This document shows, piece after piece, positions 27,799-37,301 of a stretch of DNA of 64,000 bases (positions are counted from its first letter, which is position 1; each line of letters begins with the position of its first letter). The notes under the pieces were generated by a model. It saw only the letters and a list, made by a program, of their open reading frames with translations, was not told where the DNA came from and ran no database searches. The DNA lies in NCBI RefSeq assembly GCF_002939785.1, contig NZ_MDEC01000019.1, forward strand, positions 32,977-96,976, read 5' to 3'. Made by a program: the position numbers and the translations under genes. Origin of the DNA: Xanthomonas codiaei (GTDB lineage: Bacteria > Pseudomonadota > Gammaproteobacteria > Xanthomonadales > Xanthomonadaceae).

Positions 27799-28287
27799 AT
27801 GACCGAACGCACCACCACCACCGCACGCGTGATCGACCGCTATTTCGCCAGCTACTCCGACGACCATCGCAACGCCACCAACCAGCACATCCACGTGGTG
27901 GCGGTGCCGGCCATCCTGTGGTCGGTGGTGGCCTTGCTGTGGTGCATCCCGGTCGGCGGCACCTGGTTCAGCAGCGGGGTGTGGGCGGCGCTGGCGATGT
28001 TTGCGGCATGGTCGTACTACAACCGGCTCTCGCGCCCGCTGGGGCTGGGCATGCTGGCGATCTTCTTTTTCTTCGGCTGCCTGTGCCGGCTGATCGAAGG
28101 CCGGGTCGGGCTCAACGGGCTGTTCGCCGCCGGGATCTCGGTGTTCGTGGTGGCCTGGATCGCCCAGTTCGTCGGCCACAAGATCGAAGGCCGCAAGCCG
28201 AGCTTCCTGACCGACCTGACCTATCTGCTGATCGGACCGATCTGGGTGCTGGCCAAGGCCTATCGCCAGCTGGGCTGGCGCTACTGA
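27799..28287 (+). CDS. DUF962 / Mpo1-like membrane protein
   Basis: 162 residues with four or five hydrophobic segments. YFASYSDDHRNATNQHIHVVAVP carries the conserved histidines of the DUF962 family (yeast Mpo1, a dioxygenase that shortens 2-hydroxy fatty acids by alpha-oxidation). VGHKIEGRKPSFLTDLTYLLIGPIWVLAK is the conserved C-terminal part. ATG at 27799 with GGAGGGA upstream. The bacterial members' substrates are not established. Confidence 0.85.
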   Translation: MTERTTTTARVIDRYFASYSDDHRNATNQHIHVVAVPAILWSVVALLWCIPVGGTWFSSGVWAALAMFAAWSYYNRLSRPLGLGMLAIFFFFGCLCRLIEGRVGLNGLFAAGISVFVVAWIAQFVGHKIEGRKPSFLTDLTYLLIGPIWVLAKAYRQLGWRY

Positions 28288-28492
28288 GCGTGGCCGACGA
28301 CAGCACGCGGACAGCGCGTCGGGCAGCGCCCGCGCGTTAGGCCGCTCCCGTGCCGGTGCATGCGGGTCTCAGGCAACGCCAGGTTGACCTGCCCGTGCAT
28401 CGGGTGATGCGCGCAAGCAAGGGCCCGAGCACGCCGAAAGCCATCACGGCGTGATACCGCCCGCATCACCGCGCGAGATTGCAGGTGTTCAA

Positions 28493-28524
28493 GCGATCGC
28501 TGCGATTAGCGATCGCTGCGATTA
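28493..28524. repeat. Perfect 16-bp tandem duplication
   Basis: GCGATCGCTGCGATTA occurs twice back to back in the spacer downstream of the epimerase gene, followed by a GGCAGA short repeat (about 28536-28554). Confidence 0.75.
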
Positions 28525-28583
28525 CCGACAGCTGGGCAGAGGCAGAGGCAGAGGCCGCGCCCATCCCCGCCCCACCTGCTGCA

Positions 28584-29522
28584 TCACTCGCCGATGCCAA
28601 GCTCTTCCGGCAGTGGCTGGAACGCGCGTGGTGCGTAGCCGAAATCGCGACGCGCCGGCTCCAGATCGAAGACCAGGTCTTCGCGCATGCGCTGCAACGC
28701 GGCGGCATTCATGCCACGCAGGCGGCCCAGGCGATGGGCGGCCGTGAGCGCAAACCCGAACAGGCCCGGTGGCACCTGGTATAGCCGCGCCGGCCGCGGC
28801 AGCGCGGCCAGCACACGCTGCACCATCTGCGTGTAGGCCAGCACTTCGCCACCGCCAACGGCATAACTGCGTTGCTGGGTCGCCGGCTGGCCGATCACCG
28901 CCAGCGCCGCGCTGGCCAGATCGTCCACATGCACCGGCTGGCGCAGGCCGGTGGCATCGACGGGCAGCACGAAGGCACCGGTGCGCTGCGCCAGGCCTGC
29001 GATCTGGGTCAGGGTCTTGTCGCGCCCGGTGCCATACACCAGGGTCGGGCGCAGCACCGTGGCCGTGGCGCCGCGCGCCTGCGCGGCCGAGAACAGCGCT
29101 TGCTCGGCGTTCGCCAGCCGCTGCGCCACGTCGCGCTCGGCGGCATCGACCGAATGCTGCTTGACCTCCAGACTGGTGGAACCGAACGCCACGATACGCG
29201 GCGCACGCACCGGATTTTCGGCATACCAGCGTGCGAAGTGGTCCAGCGGACCGCAACTGAAGATCGCTTCGAAGGTCTCGCCTGGCGCTGCCGGCACCGC
29301 CAGATCGCCTTGCCGCCAGATCAGGCCCGGGCGCGCGGCGCGCGGCTGGCGCGACCATGCGGTGACCTGCCAGCCGCCGCTGAGCAGCCGGGCCAGCAAC
29401 CGCTCGCCAATCTGCCCGCTGCCGCCGAAAACCAGGGCGCGTGGCGCGGATGCAGCGGCGGTTGGGGCGGGATTGGCAGCGGTCACAGGACGGAAGACAC
29501 GAGTCACGGATGACTGCAGCAT
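28584..29522 (-). CDS. NAD-dependent epimerase/dehydratase family protein
   Basis: 312 residues of the extended SDR type. The nucleotide motif is GGSGQIGERLLARLL near the N-terminus; LRPTLVYGTGRD and VHVDDLASAALAVIG are the typical later segments. The usual YxxxK catalytic pair is not evident, because the region reads FGSTSLEVKQHSVDAAERDVAQRLANAEQAL, so this may be an atypical SDR such as the NAD-binding or complex I NDUFA9-like class. I chose the ATG at 29522 (MLQSSVTRVF); the frame is open further upstream. Confidence 0.83.
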   Translation of the reverse strand: MLQSSVTRVFRPVTAANPAPTAAASAPRALVFGGSGQIGERLLARLLSGGWQVTAWSRQPRAARPGLIWRQGDLAVPAAPGETFEAIFSCGPLDHFARWYAENPVRAPRIVAFGSTSLEVKQHSVDAAERDVAQRLANAEQALFSAAQARGATATVLRPTLVYGTGRDKTLTQIAGLAQRTGAFVLPVDATGLRQPVHVDDLASAALAVIGQPATQQRSYAVGGGEVLAYTQMVQRVLAALPRPARLYQVPPGLFGFALTAAHRLGRLRGMNAAALQRMREDLVFDLEPARRDFGYAPRAFQPLPEELGIGE

Positions 29523-29654
29523 ACCGAGTACGCCATGCCAATGCGTCGCCGTTCGGCCACGTCGGCAGCGCGGACGCAGTGCCGACGTTGACACTGGCGT
29601 CAGTCAACGATTTGTTAAGCTCTCTGGCCTGCTCGCGAATCTTGTGTTCCCTGC

Positions 29655-32483
29655 ATGTCTTTCCCGCTGGAAATCCTGCTTGCGCTGCCGTTCCTGATGG
29701 CAGCCGCCGCTGCGCTGTCCTGGCGCGCGCCCCGTTCGATCACTGCGTGGTTGGCCGCGGCTGCGCCGTTGGCCGGCTTGCTGGTGCTTGCCTCGCTGAC
29801 GCCGGCGGTGCTGCGCGGGCAGGTGATCGCCAGCGCGCATGCATGGTTGCCGCAGATCGGCTTGCTGTTCTCGCTGCGGCTCGATGGCCTGGCCTGGATG
29901 TTTGCGCTGCTGGTGCTGGGGATCGGCGCGCTGGTGGTGATGTACGCGCATTACTACCTCAGCGCGCGCGACAGCGCATCGCGCTTTTTCGCCTATCTGC
30001 TGCTGTTCATGGGCGCGATGCTCGGCATGGTGCTGTCGGGCAATCTGTTGCTGCTGATGGTGTTCTGGGAACTCACCAGCATCAGTTCCTTCCTGCTGAT
30101 CGGCTTCTGGTCGCAGCGCCGGGATGCGCGCGAAGGCGCGCGCATGGCCTTCGTACTCACCGCCGGCGGCGGACTCGCCCTGCTCGGTGGGGTGCTGATG
30201 ATCGGCCGCATCGTCGGCAGTTTCCAGCTGGACGCGGTGCTGGCCGCCGGCGATGTCATCCGCGCCAGCCCGCTGTATCCGTACGCGCTGGGCCTGGTGC
30301 TGCTGGGCATCTTCACCAAGAGCGCGCAGTTTCCGTTCCATTTCTGGCTGCCGCATGCCATGGCTGCGCCCACCCCGGTGTCGGCGTATCTGCATTCGGC
30401 CACGATGGTGAAGGCCGGTGTCTTCCTGCTGGCGCGCCTGCATCCGGCGCTGGCCGGCACCGATCTGTTCTTCTACACGGTCACCAGCATCGGGGCGATC
30501 ACGCTGCTGCTTGGCGCCTGGCACGCGATCTTCCAGCACGATCTCAAGGGCGTGCTGGCGTATTCGACCATTTCGCATCTGGGCCTGATCACCATGCTGT
30601 TCGGCCTGTCCACGCCGATGGCGGTGGTGGCGGGGGTGTTCCACATCCTCAACCACGCGGTGTTCAAGGCTTCGTTGTTCATGGCCGCCGGCATCATCGA
30701 CCATGAAACCGGCACGCGCGACATGCGCAAGCTGGGCAATCTGCGCCGCTTGATGCCCTTCACCAGCACGCTGGCGATCACCGCCTCGCTGGCCATGGCC
30801 GGCATTCCGCTGCTCAACGGCTTTCTGTCGAAGGAGATGTTCTTCGCCGTGGCGCTGGAGACCGATGCACCGCAGCTGATGCGCGTGCTCGCTAGCATCG
30901 CCGCGCTGCTGGCCGGCCTGCTCGGCGTGGCCTACAGCCTGCGCTTCGTCCACGACACCTTCTTCGGCGAAGGCCCGCTGGATCTGGACACCACCCCGCA
31001 CGAGCCGCCCCGCTGGATGAAGATTCCGGTGGAAGTGCTGGTGCTCATCTGCGTGGCCGTCGGCATCGTGCCGGCATGGACGGTGGCACCGGTGCTGCGT
31101 GCCGGCGCCAGCGCCATTCTCGGCGACAGATTGCCCGACTACAGCCTGGCGCTGTGGCATGGCTTCAACTGGCCGCTGGCGATGAGCATCGCCGGCATGG
31201 TCGGCGGCACGCTGCTATACATGGCGATCCGCCGCACGCTGGACCTGTATGCGGTGCAGAACCGTTCGCCCGGCAAGGCGCTGTTCCACTGGAATCTGCG
31301 CGCCCTGTTCGCGGCCACCGCACGCATGACCGACGCGGTGACCAACGGCAACCTGCAACGCATGCTGATGCTGCTGGTCCTGAGCGCGGTGGTGGTGGCG
31401 CTGCTGCCGTTCCTGCAGGGCGGCGCGCTGTCGGCCTGGCCGGCGCCCACGCCGATGCCGCTGCTGGGCTGGACGGTATGGCTGCTGTTGATCGCCTGCG
31501 CGCTGGGCAGCGTGTTCCTGTACAAGCAGCGCCTGCTGGCGGTGCTGGTGCTGGGCGGAACCGGCCTGGCGGTCAGCCTGACCTTCGTGTTCCTGTCGGC
31601 TCCGGACCTGGCACTGACCCAGCTGCTGGTGGAAATGGTGACGCTGGTGCTGATGCTGCTGGCGATGAACTACCTGCCCGAGCGGTCGCCGCCCGAGCGC
31701 GCGCGGCTGCGCAAGATCCGCGATATCTGCCTGGCGGTGGTCGGCGGTGCCGGCCTGGCGGCGCTGTCGTATACCTTGATGACGCAGGCCAGCCCCACCA
31801 TGGCCGGCGAGCTGCTGCAGCGCGCCTTGCCCGAGGCATACGGGCGCAATGTGGTGAACGTGATCCTGGTGGATTTCCGCGGCTTCGATACCTTCGGCGA
31901 AATCACCGTATTCGCCATCGCCGGGCTGGTGGTGCACGGGCTGTTGCGGCGCTCGCGCATGGCGCCGGAACGCACCATGCCGGGGCCACCGATCAAGCTG
32001 CCGGTGCCGGCCGATCTGGCGCAGATCATGTTCCCGCTGACGCTGACGGTGTCGTTGTTTCTGTTCCTGCGCGGCCACAACGCGCCGGGTGGCGGCTTCA
32101 TCGCCGGCCTGGTGCTGGCGGTACCGTTGCTGATGCAGTACGTGATCCAGGGCACCGCCTCGGTGGAGTCGCGCTTCGGCTTCGACTACATCCGCCTGAT
32201 CGGCATCGGCCTGCTGTGCGCGCTGGTCAGCGGTGCGGGCGCGTTCGTGTTCGGGCGCCCCTTCCTGACCAGTGGGCACCTCGATCTTCCGGTGCCGCTG
32301 CTGGGCGAGCTGGAGCTTGCCAGCGCGCTGGGGTTCGATATCGGCGTGTATCTGGTGGTGTTCGGTGCGGCGATGTTGATGCTGTCGATGATGGGCACGA
32401 TCAAACCGTCTCGCACGCGCGCCTCGCAACGCGGCGAAATCGATCCCACCCAACGTTCGACACGCACCGCGGAGCAGCATTGA
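29655..32483 (+). CDS. mnhA: Na+/H+ antiporter subunit A, fused with subunit B
   Basis: 942-residue integral membrane protein. Residues about 1-640 are the NuoL/MrpA-like core with the Glu in VFWELTSISSFLLIGFW and the lysines in FTKSAQFPFHFWLPHAM and HSATMVKAGVFLLAR used for proton movement. The next part is the MrpA C-terminal extension, and residues about 780-930 are the MrpB domain (LTVSLFLFLRGHNAPGGGFIAGLVLA). There is no separate mnhB gene, so the fusion explains a six-gene operon. First gene; mnhC overlaps its stop (TGATG). Confidence 0.95.
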   Translation: MSFPLEILLALPFLMAAAAALSWRAPRSITAWLAAAAPLAGLLVLASLTPAVLRGQVIASAHAWLPQIGLLFSLRLDGLAWMFALLVLGIGALVVMYAHYYLSARDSASRFFAYLLLFMGAMLGMVLSGNLLLLMVFWELTSISSFLLIGFWSQRRDAREGARMAFVLTAGGGLALLGGVLMIGRIVGSFQLDAVLAAGDVIRASPLYPYALGLVLLGIFTKSAQFPFHFWLPHAMAAPTPVSAYLHSATMVKAGVFLLARLHPALAGTDLFFYTVTSIGAITLLLGAWHAIFQHDLKGVLAYSTISHLGLITMLFGLSTPMAVVAGVFHILNHAVFKASLFMAAGIIDHETGTRDMRKLGNLRRLMPFTSTLAITASLAMAGIPLLNGFLSKEMFFAVALETDAPQLMRVLASIAALLAGLLGVAYSLRFVHDTFFGEGPLDLDTTPHEPPRWMKIPVEVLVLICVAVGIVPAWTVAPVLRAGASAILGDRLPDYSLALWHGFNWPLAMSIAGMVGGTLLYMAIRRTLDLYAVQNRSPGKALFHWNLRALFAATARMTDAVTNGNLQRMLMLLVLSAVVVALLPFLQGGALSAWPAPTPMPLLGWTVWLLLIACALGSVFLYKQRLLAVLVLGGTGLAVSLTFVFLSAPDLALTQLLVEMVTLVLMLLAMNYLPERSPPERARLRKIRDICLAVVGGAGLAALSYTLMTQASPTMAGELLQRALPEAYGRNVVNVILVDFRGFDTFGEITVFAIAGLVVHGLLRRSRMAPERTMPGPPIKLPVPADLAQIMFPLTLTVSLFLFLRGHNAPGGGFIAGLVLAVPLLMQYVIQGTASVESRFGFDYIRLIGIGLLCALVSGAGAFVFGRPFLTSGHLDLPVPLLGELELASALGFDIGVYLVVFGAAMLMLSMMGTIKPSRTRASQRGEIDPTQRSTRTAEQH

Positions 32484-32857
32484 TGGAACTGGCAGTGGCA
32501 AGCGCGATCGGCGTCCTCACCGCATTGGCGATCTATCTGCTGCTGCGTGCGCGCAGCTTCGATGTGATCCTGGGCATGACCTTCCTGTCGTATGCGACCA
32601 ACCTGCTGATCTTTGCCGGTGGGCGGCTGCGCAGCGGCCAGCCGCCGGTGCTGCGCGAGGGCGTGCCGGTGGATCTGCAGCACTACACCGACCCGTTGCC
32701 GCAGGCGCTGGTGCTGACCGCGATCGTGATCGCCTTCGCAATGACCGCGGTGAGCCTGGTGCTGGCGATCCGCAGCCGCAACGACAACGGCAGCGATCAC
32801 GTGGACGCGCATGAAGATGACATCACCGGCGCCGACACGCGGCAGGCGCGGCGATGA
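32483..32857 (+). CDS. mnhC: Na+/H+ antiporter subunit C
   Basis: 124 residues, NuoK-like with three transmembrane helices; VILGMTFLSYATNLLIFAGG and DPLPQALVLTAIVIAFAMTA are conserved MrpC segments. Overlaps both the A subunit stop and the D subunit start by a few bases, as is usual for tightly coupled Mrp operons. Confidence 0.95.
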   Translation: MELAVASAIGVLTALAIYLLLRARSFDVILGMTFLSYATNLLIFAGGRLRSGQPPVLREGVPVDLQHYTDPLPQALVLTAIVIAFAMTAVSLVLAIRSRNDNGSDHVDAHEDDITGADTRQARR

Positions 32858-34398
32858 ATCATTTGCTGATCCTGCCGATCCTGATCCCGATGCTGGGCGC
32901 GTCGGCGTCGCTGTTCGTCGAACACCGTCGCTACGGGCCGCGCGTGCAGCGCAGCGTGGCGTGGACCAGCATGGCGGTGCTGGCGGCAGCGGTGATCGCG
33001 CTGTTCGCGCGTGCCGCCGACGGTGGCGTGCTGGTCTACCTGCTCGGCGACTGGCCGGCGCGGCTGGGCATCGTGCTGATGGGTGACCGGCTGTCGGCAT
33101 GGATGCTGTTGACGAGCCTGATCCTGGGCGCGGCCTGCCTGCTGCATGCCTGCGCCGGCTGGGACCGGCGCGCACCGCACTTCCATGCCCTGTTCCAGTT
33201 CCAGCTGATGGGCTTGAACGGGGCCTTCCTCACCGGCGACATCTTCAACCTGTTCGTGTTCTTCGAGGTGATGCTGATCGCCTCCTACGGGCTGCTGCTC
33301 AGCGGCGGGCGCGGCCTGCAGATGCGGGTGGGCCTGCATTACGTGGTGTTCAACGTGTGTGCGTCGACGCTGTTCTTGGTCGCGCTGGGCTTGCTGTTCG
33401 GCGTGTTCGGCACCCTCAACATGGCCGAACTGTCGCAACGCATCGCCGAGCTGCCGGCGCAGGACGTACCGCTGGCCAAGGCCGCATTGGGCTTGTTGCT
33501 GCTGGTGTTCTGCAGCAAGGCGGCGCTGTTGCCGCTGTATCTGTGGCTGCCGGAAACCTATTCGCGCGCACCGGCCGCAGTGGCGGCGCTGTTCGCGATC
33601 ATGACCAAGGTCGGGCTGTATGCGACCTTGCGCGTGTCGGCGCTGTGGTTTGGCGCCGGTGCCGGCGCGCTGCAGGGCTTTGGTCGGCATGCCCTGCTGT
33701 GGCTGGGCATCGCGACGCTGTTGATGGCGGCGTTCGGGGTGATGGCCGCATCGCGGTTGCGGGTCATGGTCTCGTACCTGGTGGTGTTCTCGGCAGCGAC
33801 CTTGTTCATCGCGTTTTCGCTGGACGATGCAGGCGCGCTCGGCGCCGGCCTGTACTACCTGCCGCATAGCAGCTTCGTAGCGGCGGCCTTGTTCATGGTC
33901 TCGGACCTGATCCGGCGCCGCCGTGGCAGCGCCAGCGACCGCAAGGAAGTGGTGGCGCCACTACCCGGGCGGGCGATCCCCGGCAGCATGTTCCTGATCG
34001 CCGCGGTCGCAGTGGCCGGCCTGCCGCCCTTGTCCGGCTTCCTGGCCAAGGCCGCCTTGCTGCAGCACGTGCCCGCCGGCCTGGTGGGCCCGGTGTGGGG
34101 CGCGGTGCTGGGCAGCAGCCTGCTGGTGGTGATCGGATTGACGCGCGCCGGCGTGCGCCTGTTCTGGCGCGTGCCCGCCGCGGTGGAGGATGCGCCCGAG
34201 CTGCAACCGCCGCGCCGTGGCCGCATGCGCCCGGTGGAAACCGCCGCCACGGTCGTGCTGCTGACCGGGCTGGTGGCGATGACGGTCGGCGCCGAGCCGC
34301 TGATGCGCTACACCGATGCCGCCGCCGCGCAGTTGCGCGATCCAGGCGCCTACGTCGAGCAAGTGCGCGCCACCACCCCGCTACGGAGGCAGCCATGA
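32854..34398 (+). CDS. mnhD: Na+/H+ antiporter subunit D
   Basis: 514 residues, NuoN/M-like antiporter subunit. DIFNLFVFFEVMLIASYGLLL holds the conserved Glu, KAALLPLYLWLPETYSRAPAAVAALFAIMTKVGLYA the lysine-containing discontinuous helix. ATG 32854 overlaps mnhC. Works with subunit A as one of the two proton-pumping modules of the complex. Confidence 0.96.
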   Translation: MNHLLILPILIPMLGASASLFVEHRRYGPRVQRSVAWTSMAVLAAAVIALFARAADGGVLVYLLGDWPARLGIVLMGDRLSAWMLLTSLILGAACLLHACAGWDRRAPHFHALFQFQLMGLNGAFLTGDIFNLFVFFEVMLIASYGLLLSGGRGLQMRVGLHYVVFNVCASTLFLVALGLLFGVFGTLNMAELSQRIAELPAQDVPLAKAALGLLLLVFCSKAALLPLYLWLPETYSRAPAAVAALFAIMTKVGLYATLRVSALWFGAGAGALQGFGRHALLWLGIATLLMAAFGVMAASRLRVMVSYLVVFSAATLFIAFSLDDAGALGAGLYYLPHSSFVAAALFMVSDLIRRRRGSASDRKEVVAPLPGRAIPGSMFLIAAVAVAGLPPLSGFLAKAALLQHVPAGLVGPVWGAVLGSSLLVVIGLTRAGVRLFWRVPAAVEDAPELQPPRRGRMRPVETAATVVLLTGLVAMTVGAEPLMRYTDAAAAQLRDPGAYVEQVRATTPLRRQP

Positions 34399-34901
34399 AC
34401 GCACGGGTTTCATGGCGACGCCGGCTGTTTCCATCGGCACCGTTGAGCGTGATGGTCTTCGTGTTCTGGCTGCTGCTCAGCGACAGCTTCGGGCCGCAGC
34501 AATGGGCGCTGGGTGCGCTGCTGGGCGTGGTGGTGCCACTGTTCGCGGCGCGGCTGGACCGCGAGTTCGCGCTCATCGGTTCGTTGCGCTCGGTGCCGCG
34601 CATGCTGCTGGTGGCGGCCGGCGACATCGTACGATCCAACATCAAGGTCGCCATCCAGGTGCTCGGGCCGGAATCGCGCATCCATCCCGGATTTATCTGG
34701 GTGCCGCTGGATATCGCCAACATCCATGGCATTGCCGCGCTGACCAGCATGATCACGCTCACCCCGGGCACGGTGTCCGCAGCGTTGTCGGACGACCGCA
34801 AGTACCTGCTGGTGCACGTACTGCATCTGGACGACCCGGACGCGCTGATCGCCGAGATCAAGACCCGCTACGAGAAGCCCCTGATGGAGATCTTTCCATG
34901 A
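34395..34901 (+). CDS. mnhE: Na+/H+ antiporter subunit E
   Basis: 168 residues; two or three membrane helices then a cytoplasmic part with HPGFIWVPLDI, ALTSMITLTPGTVSAALSDD and VHVLHLDDPD, the MrpE signature. ATG at 34395 overlaps the D stop. Confidence 0.95.
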   Translation: MNARVSWRRRLFPSAPLSVMVFVFWLLLSDSFGPQQWALGALLGVVVPLFAARLDREFALIGSLRSVPRMLLVAAGDIVRSNIKVAIQVLGPESRIHPGFIWVPLDIANIHGIAALTSMITLTPGTVSAALSDDRKYLLVHVLHLDDPDALIAEIKTRYEKPLMEIFP

Positions 34902-35182
34902 CCGGTCACATGTTCATCGAATCGACCATCGTCATCTGCATGCATGCGGTGGGGCTGGCCATCGTGATGGCGCTGTGGCGCCTGTTGCGCGGCCCCACGG
35001 TGCCCGACCGCATCCTGGCACTGGATACGCTGTCCATCACCGCCATCTCAGAGTTGATGCTGTTGGGCATGTACCTGGATTCGCCCATCTACTTCGAAGC
35101 GGCGCTGGTGATTGCGATGCTGGGTTTCGGCAGCACCGTGGTGTTGAGCAAGTTCGTGCTGCGCCGGGATATCGTCGAATGA
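34898..35182 (+). CDS. mnhF: Na+/H+ antiporter subunit F
   Basis: 94-residue three-helix subunit; RLLRGPTVPDRILALDTLS and YFEAALVIAMLGFGSTVVLSKF are MrpF hallmarks. Overlaps E and G by four bases each. Confidence 0.95.
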   Translation: MTGHMFIESTIVICMHAVGLAIVMALWRLLRGPTVPDRILALDTLSITAISELMLLGMYLDSPIYFEAALVIAMLGFGSTVVLSKFVLRRDIVE

Positions 35183-35601
35183 TCGCGCTCACCGAATATC
35201 TGCTCAGCGCGCTGTTGCTGATCGGCACCTTCTTCATCCTGATCGGTGCCTTCGGGCTGGTGAAGCTGTCGGATTTCTTCAAGCGCCTGCATGCACCGAC
35301 CAAGGCCAGTACGCTGGGCGTGGGCTGCGTGCTGCTCGCTTCGGTGGGTTACCACCTGTTCTTGGGCGTGGACCCGCAGCCGCGCGAATTGCTGATCACC
35401 GTGTTCCTGTTCATTACCGCGCCGATCAGTGCGCACATGATGGCCAAGGCTGCGCTGTCGCTGATGATGGAAGATCGCCCGGAAGTACCCAACCACGGCC
35501 AGATGAAGAAGGAAGGTCTGCCAACACCGGCGGCCGAGGGCGATATCGGCGAGAACGAAGAGACCGCCCGGCAGCATGAGCGCCCGTCTTCGGGGCAATG
35601 A
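35179..35601 (+). CDS. mnhG: Na+/H+ antiporter subunit G
   Basis: 140 residues with three helices; GTFFILIGAFGLVKLSDFFKRLHAPTKASTLGVG is the MrpG signature. The C-terminal 45 residues form a hydrophilic tail (GDIGENEETARQHERPSSGQ) that is longer than usual. Last gene of the operon; no clear terminator is seen after it. Confidence 0.95.
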   Translation: MIALTEYLLSALLLIGTFFILIGAFGLVKLSDFFKRLHAPTKASTLGVGCVLLASVGYHLFLGVDPQPRELLITVFLFITAPISAHMMAKAALSLMMEDRPEVPNHGQMKKEGLPTPAAEGDIGENEETARQHERPSSGQ

Positions 35602-35755
35602 ACCCCATGCGGCGGTGTGCTGCGAGTACGCCGCACGGTCGATCGCATGCGATGCATGGTTGCAGGGGTCCAACTCACGCCATCCTACAGCTCGCCACAC
35701 GTGGCGAAATTGCAAGCGCAGCACTGGCATGCAAGCGCTGCGATGACGGCGACAC

Positions 35756-36394
35756 TCAGCCGCACCCCTCCACATAATCCACCTGCGGTGCCTGCCCTAC
35801 CCGCCAGCTGCTGACCTTGCCCTCGGCATCGGTCTCGAACACCAGCGCCGACTGGGTGGCAGCGTCGGCGTGCCGCAGCGTCTGCGCGCCGGGCACATAT
35901 TTGTGTGGCTGCGCCTGCAGACCATCGGGGTACAGCGCGCGTAGCTGGTCCAGCGTCATGCCGACCTTGCCGCCGCCAGGCGCCACTTCCTTCGGCTCGC
36001 TGGTCTGGTAACGGACCAGGCGATCGCCTTCGAACATGAAACCGAATTGGCGTGCATCGTCTGCCCACTGCGGACGCAACAGATAGCAGCCGCCATCGTT
36101 GGCCGCATCGCCGCGCAGGTCGCTACCCCAGGCTGCGCGCGCTTGCGCAGCGTCCTGGCTCAGGCGCAGGTCGCCGTAGCCATCCATGCGCGCCAGCGTG
36201 GTCGGCTGCTGCCGCAGATCGGGCGGAAACGTGCCGGCCGGCGCCGTGGCCGGTGGCACTGCGCCGGTGGGCTGATCGCTGGCCGAGGCCGGCTGCGCAG
36301 CGGCGGATGCGGGCGCCGCTGGCGGCTCATCGGCGCGATTGCAGCCGGCCACGACCAGCATCAGGCCCATCACGCCAAGCAGTCTGGATGTCAT
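35756..36394 (-). CDS. Putative lipoprotein
   Basis: 212 residues. LLGVMGLMLVVAGC is a lipobox with Cys18. An Ala/Pro/Ser-rich linker (about 25-55) is followed by a compact domain (GYGDLRLSQDAAQARAAWGSDLRGD, CYLLRPQW, GFMFEGDRLVRYQ, VGMTLDQLRALYPDGLQ, YVEGCG) with terminal cysteines. The pattern resembles small periplasmic lectin- or inhibitor-like lipoproteins common in Xanthomonas and Lysobacter. No named family recognised. Monocistronic, convergent with mnhG. Confidence 0.75.
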   Translation of the reverse strand: MTSRLLGVMGLMLVVAGCNRADEPPAAPASAAAQPASASDQPTGAVPPATAPAGTFPPDLRQQPTTLARMDGYGDLRLSQDAAQARAAWGSDLRGDAANDGGCYLLRPQWADDARQFGFMFEGDRLVRYQTSEPKEVAPGGGKVGMTLDQLRALYPDGLQAQPHKYVPGAQTLRHADAATQSALVFETDAEGKVSSWRVGQAPQVDYVEGCG

Positions 36395-36535
36395 CGAAGC
36401 GCTCCCTTATGCGAACGTGAAGCCTACACAGCCGGGATCGCGGCGGTGTGCAGGCCGCCATGACCTCGCGTCGCACCCATGTCATCGGCGCTTCATTGGC
36501 AGCGGTCACCCTGTCGGCTTCGCAGGACCGCCGCC

Positions 36536-37090
36536 ATGACCCCACGCAAGACCGAACTCGCCCTTGCCGCGCTGCAATCGCACCGTAGTCCGCTGACCCT
36601 GCTGCAACGCCGTGCCCTGATCCTCGCCGACGGGCAGCGCGATCTGGCCGCGCTGACAGCGCTGCTGGGAAACGCGGGCGGTACGCTGGTGCAGACGCTG
36701 TGCGCGATGGGCTATCTGGAACCCGCTGGAGGCGATGCGAGCGATGCAAGACGCGGCAGCGCGCCCGTTGCGGCAGTGGCGCCGGCTGCAGCAGCTCCGG
36801 CCACGCTGCAGGCGCCACCGGAGCCAGCCAGCGAGGACGACCTGCAGCGCCTGCGTCGTCGCGCAACCACCAATGCCCGGCTCTATCTGCTGGACATCCT
36901 GCAGTTGCAGCGCAACCCGGTCGCCATGGCGCTGCATCGCCAACTGCAGGCCGCGCGCACCGAAGACGAGATCACCAATGCCATCAACGCGGCCCTGCGT
37001 GAGCTGCCGCAGTTCACCTCGTCCTCGTATGCCGAGCGCGTGCGCACGCGCATCGGCGAACTGCTGCCGGGCGCGTTGCAGGCTGCGTGA
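36536..37090 (+). CDS. Protein of unknown function, cytoplasmic
   Basis: 184 residues from ATG 36536 (MTPRKTELALAAL); the frame is open further upstream. N-terminal part (about 1-65) LALAALQSHRSPLTLLQRRALILADGQRDLAALTALLGNAGGTLVQTLCAMGYLEP looks like a small winged-helix domain. After an Ala/Pro linker, a helical C-terminal domain follows (LRRRATTNARLYLLDILQLQRNPVAMALHRQLQAARTEDEI). The two-part layout suggests a regulatory or signalling protein, but I cannot name a family. It diverges from the lipoprotein gene. Confidence 0.65.
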   Translation: MTPRKTELALAALQSHRSPLTLLQRRALILADGQRDLAALTALLGNAGGTLVQTLCAMGYLEPAGGDASDARRGSAPVAAVAPAAAAPATLQAPPEPASEDDLQRLRRRATTNARLYLLDILQLQRNPVAMALHRQLQAARTEDEITNAINAALRELPQFTSSSYAERVRTRIGELLPGALQAA

Positions 37091-37301
37091 CGCAGCAGGA
37101 GCGCCTTGCCGATATGCGTTGCGCCCTCGCATGCATGCCGGCTTCGGTAGCGAGGGAGCATCATGCCCAGAATCAAAGGCCATGCACTGCCATCACCGAT
37201 ATCGACGACCTACCAGAACCGCGCTGTGCGCAGCAGCTGCCGGCAGCGTCCGGCCGCGCGCAGCTATTAGGTCTCGCTGTCTGGAGTGCACCCCTTGATG
37301 G

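Noticed and set aside
29604..31160. 518-residue antisense frame within mnhA
   Set aside because: Rich in Gln, His and Arg without motifs; the sense strand is an unmistakable MrpA protein in a complete operon.
36536..37090. PIP box or HrpX control at other genes in the window
   Set aside because: I found no second TTCGB-N15-TTCGB with a properly spaced -10 box on a limited manual scan of upstream regions; a full motif search was not possible.
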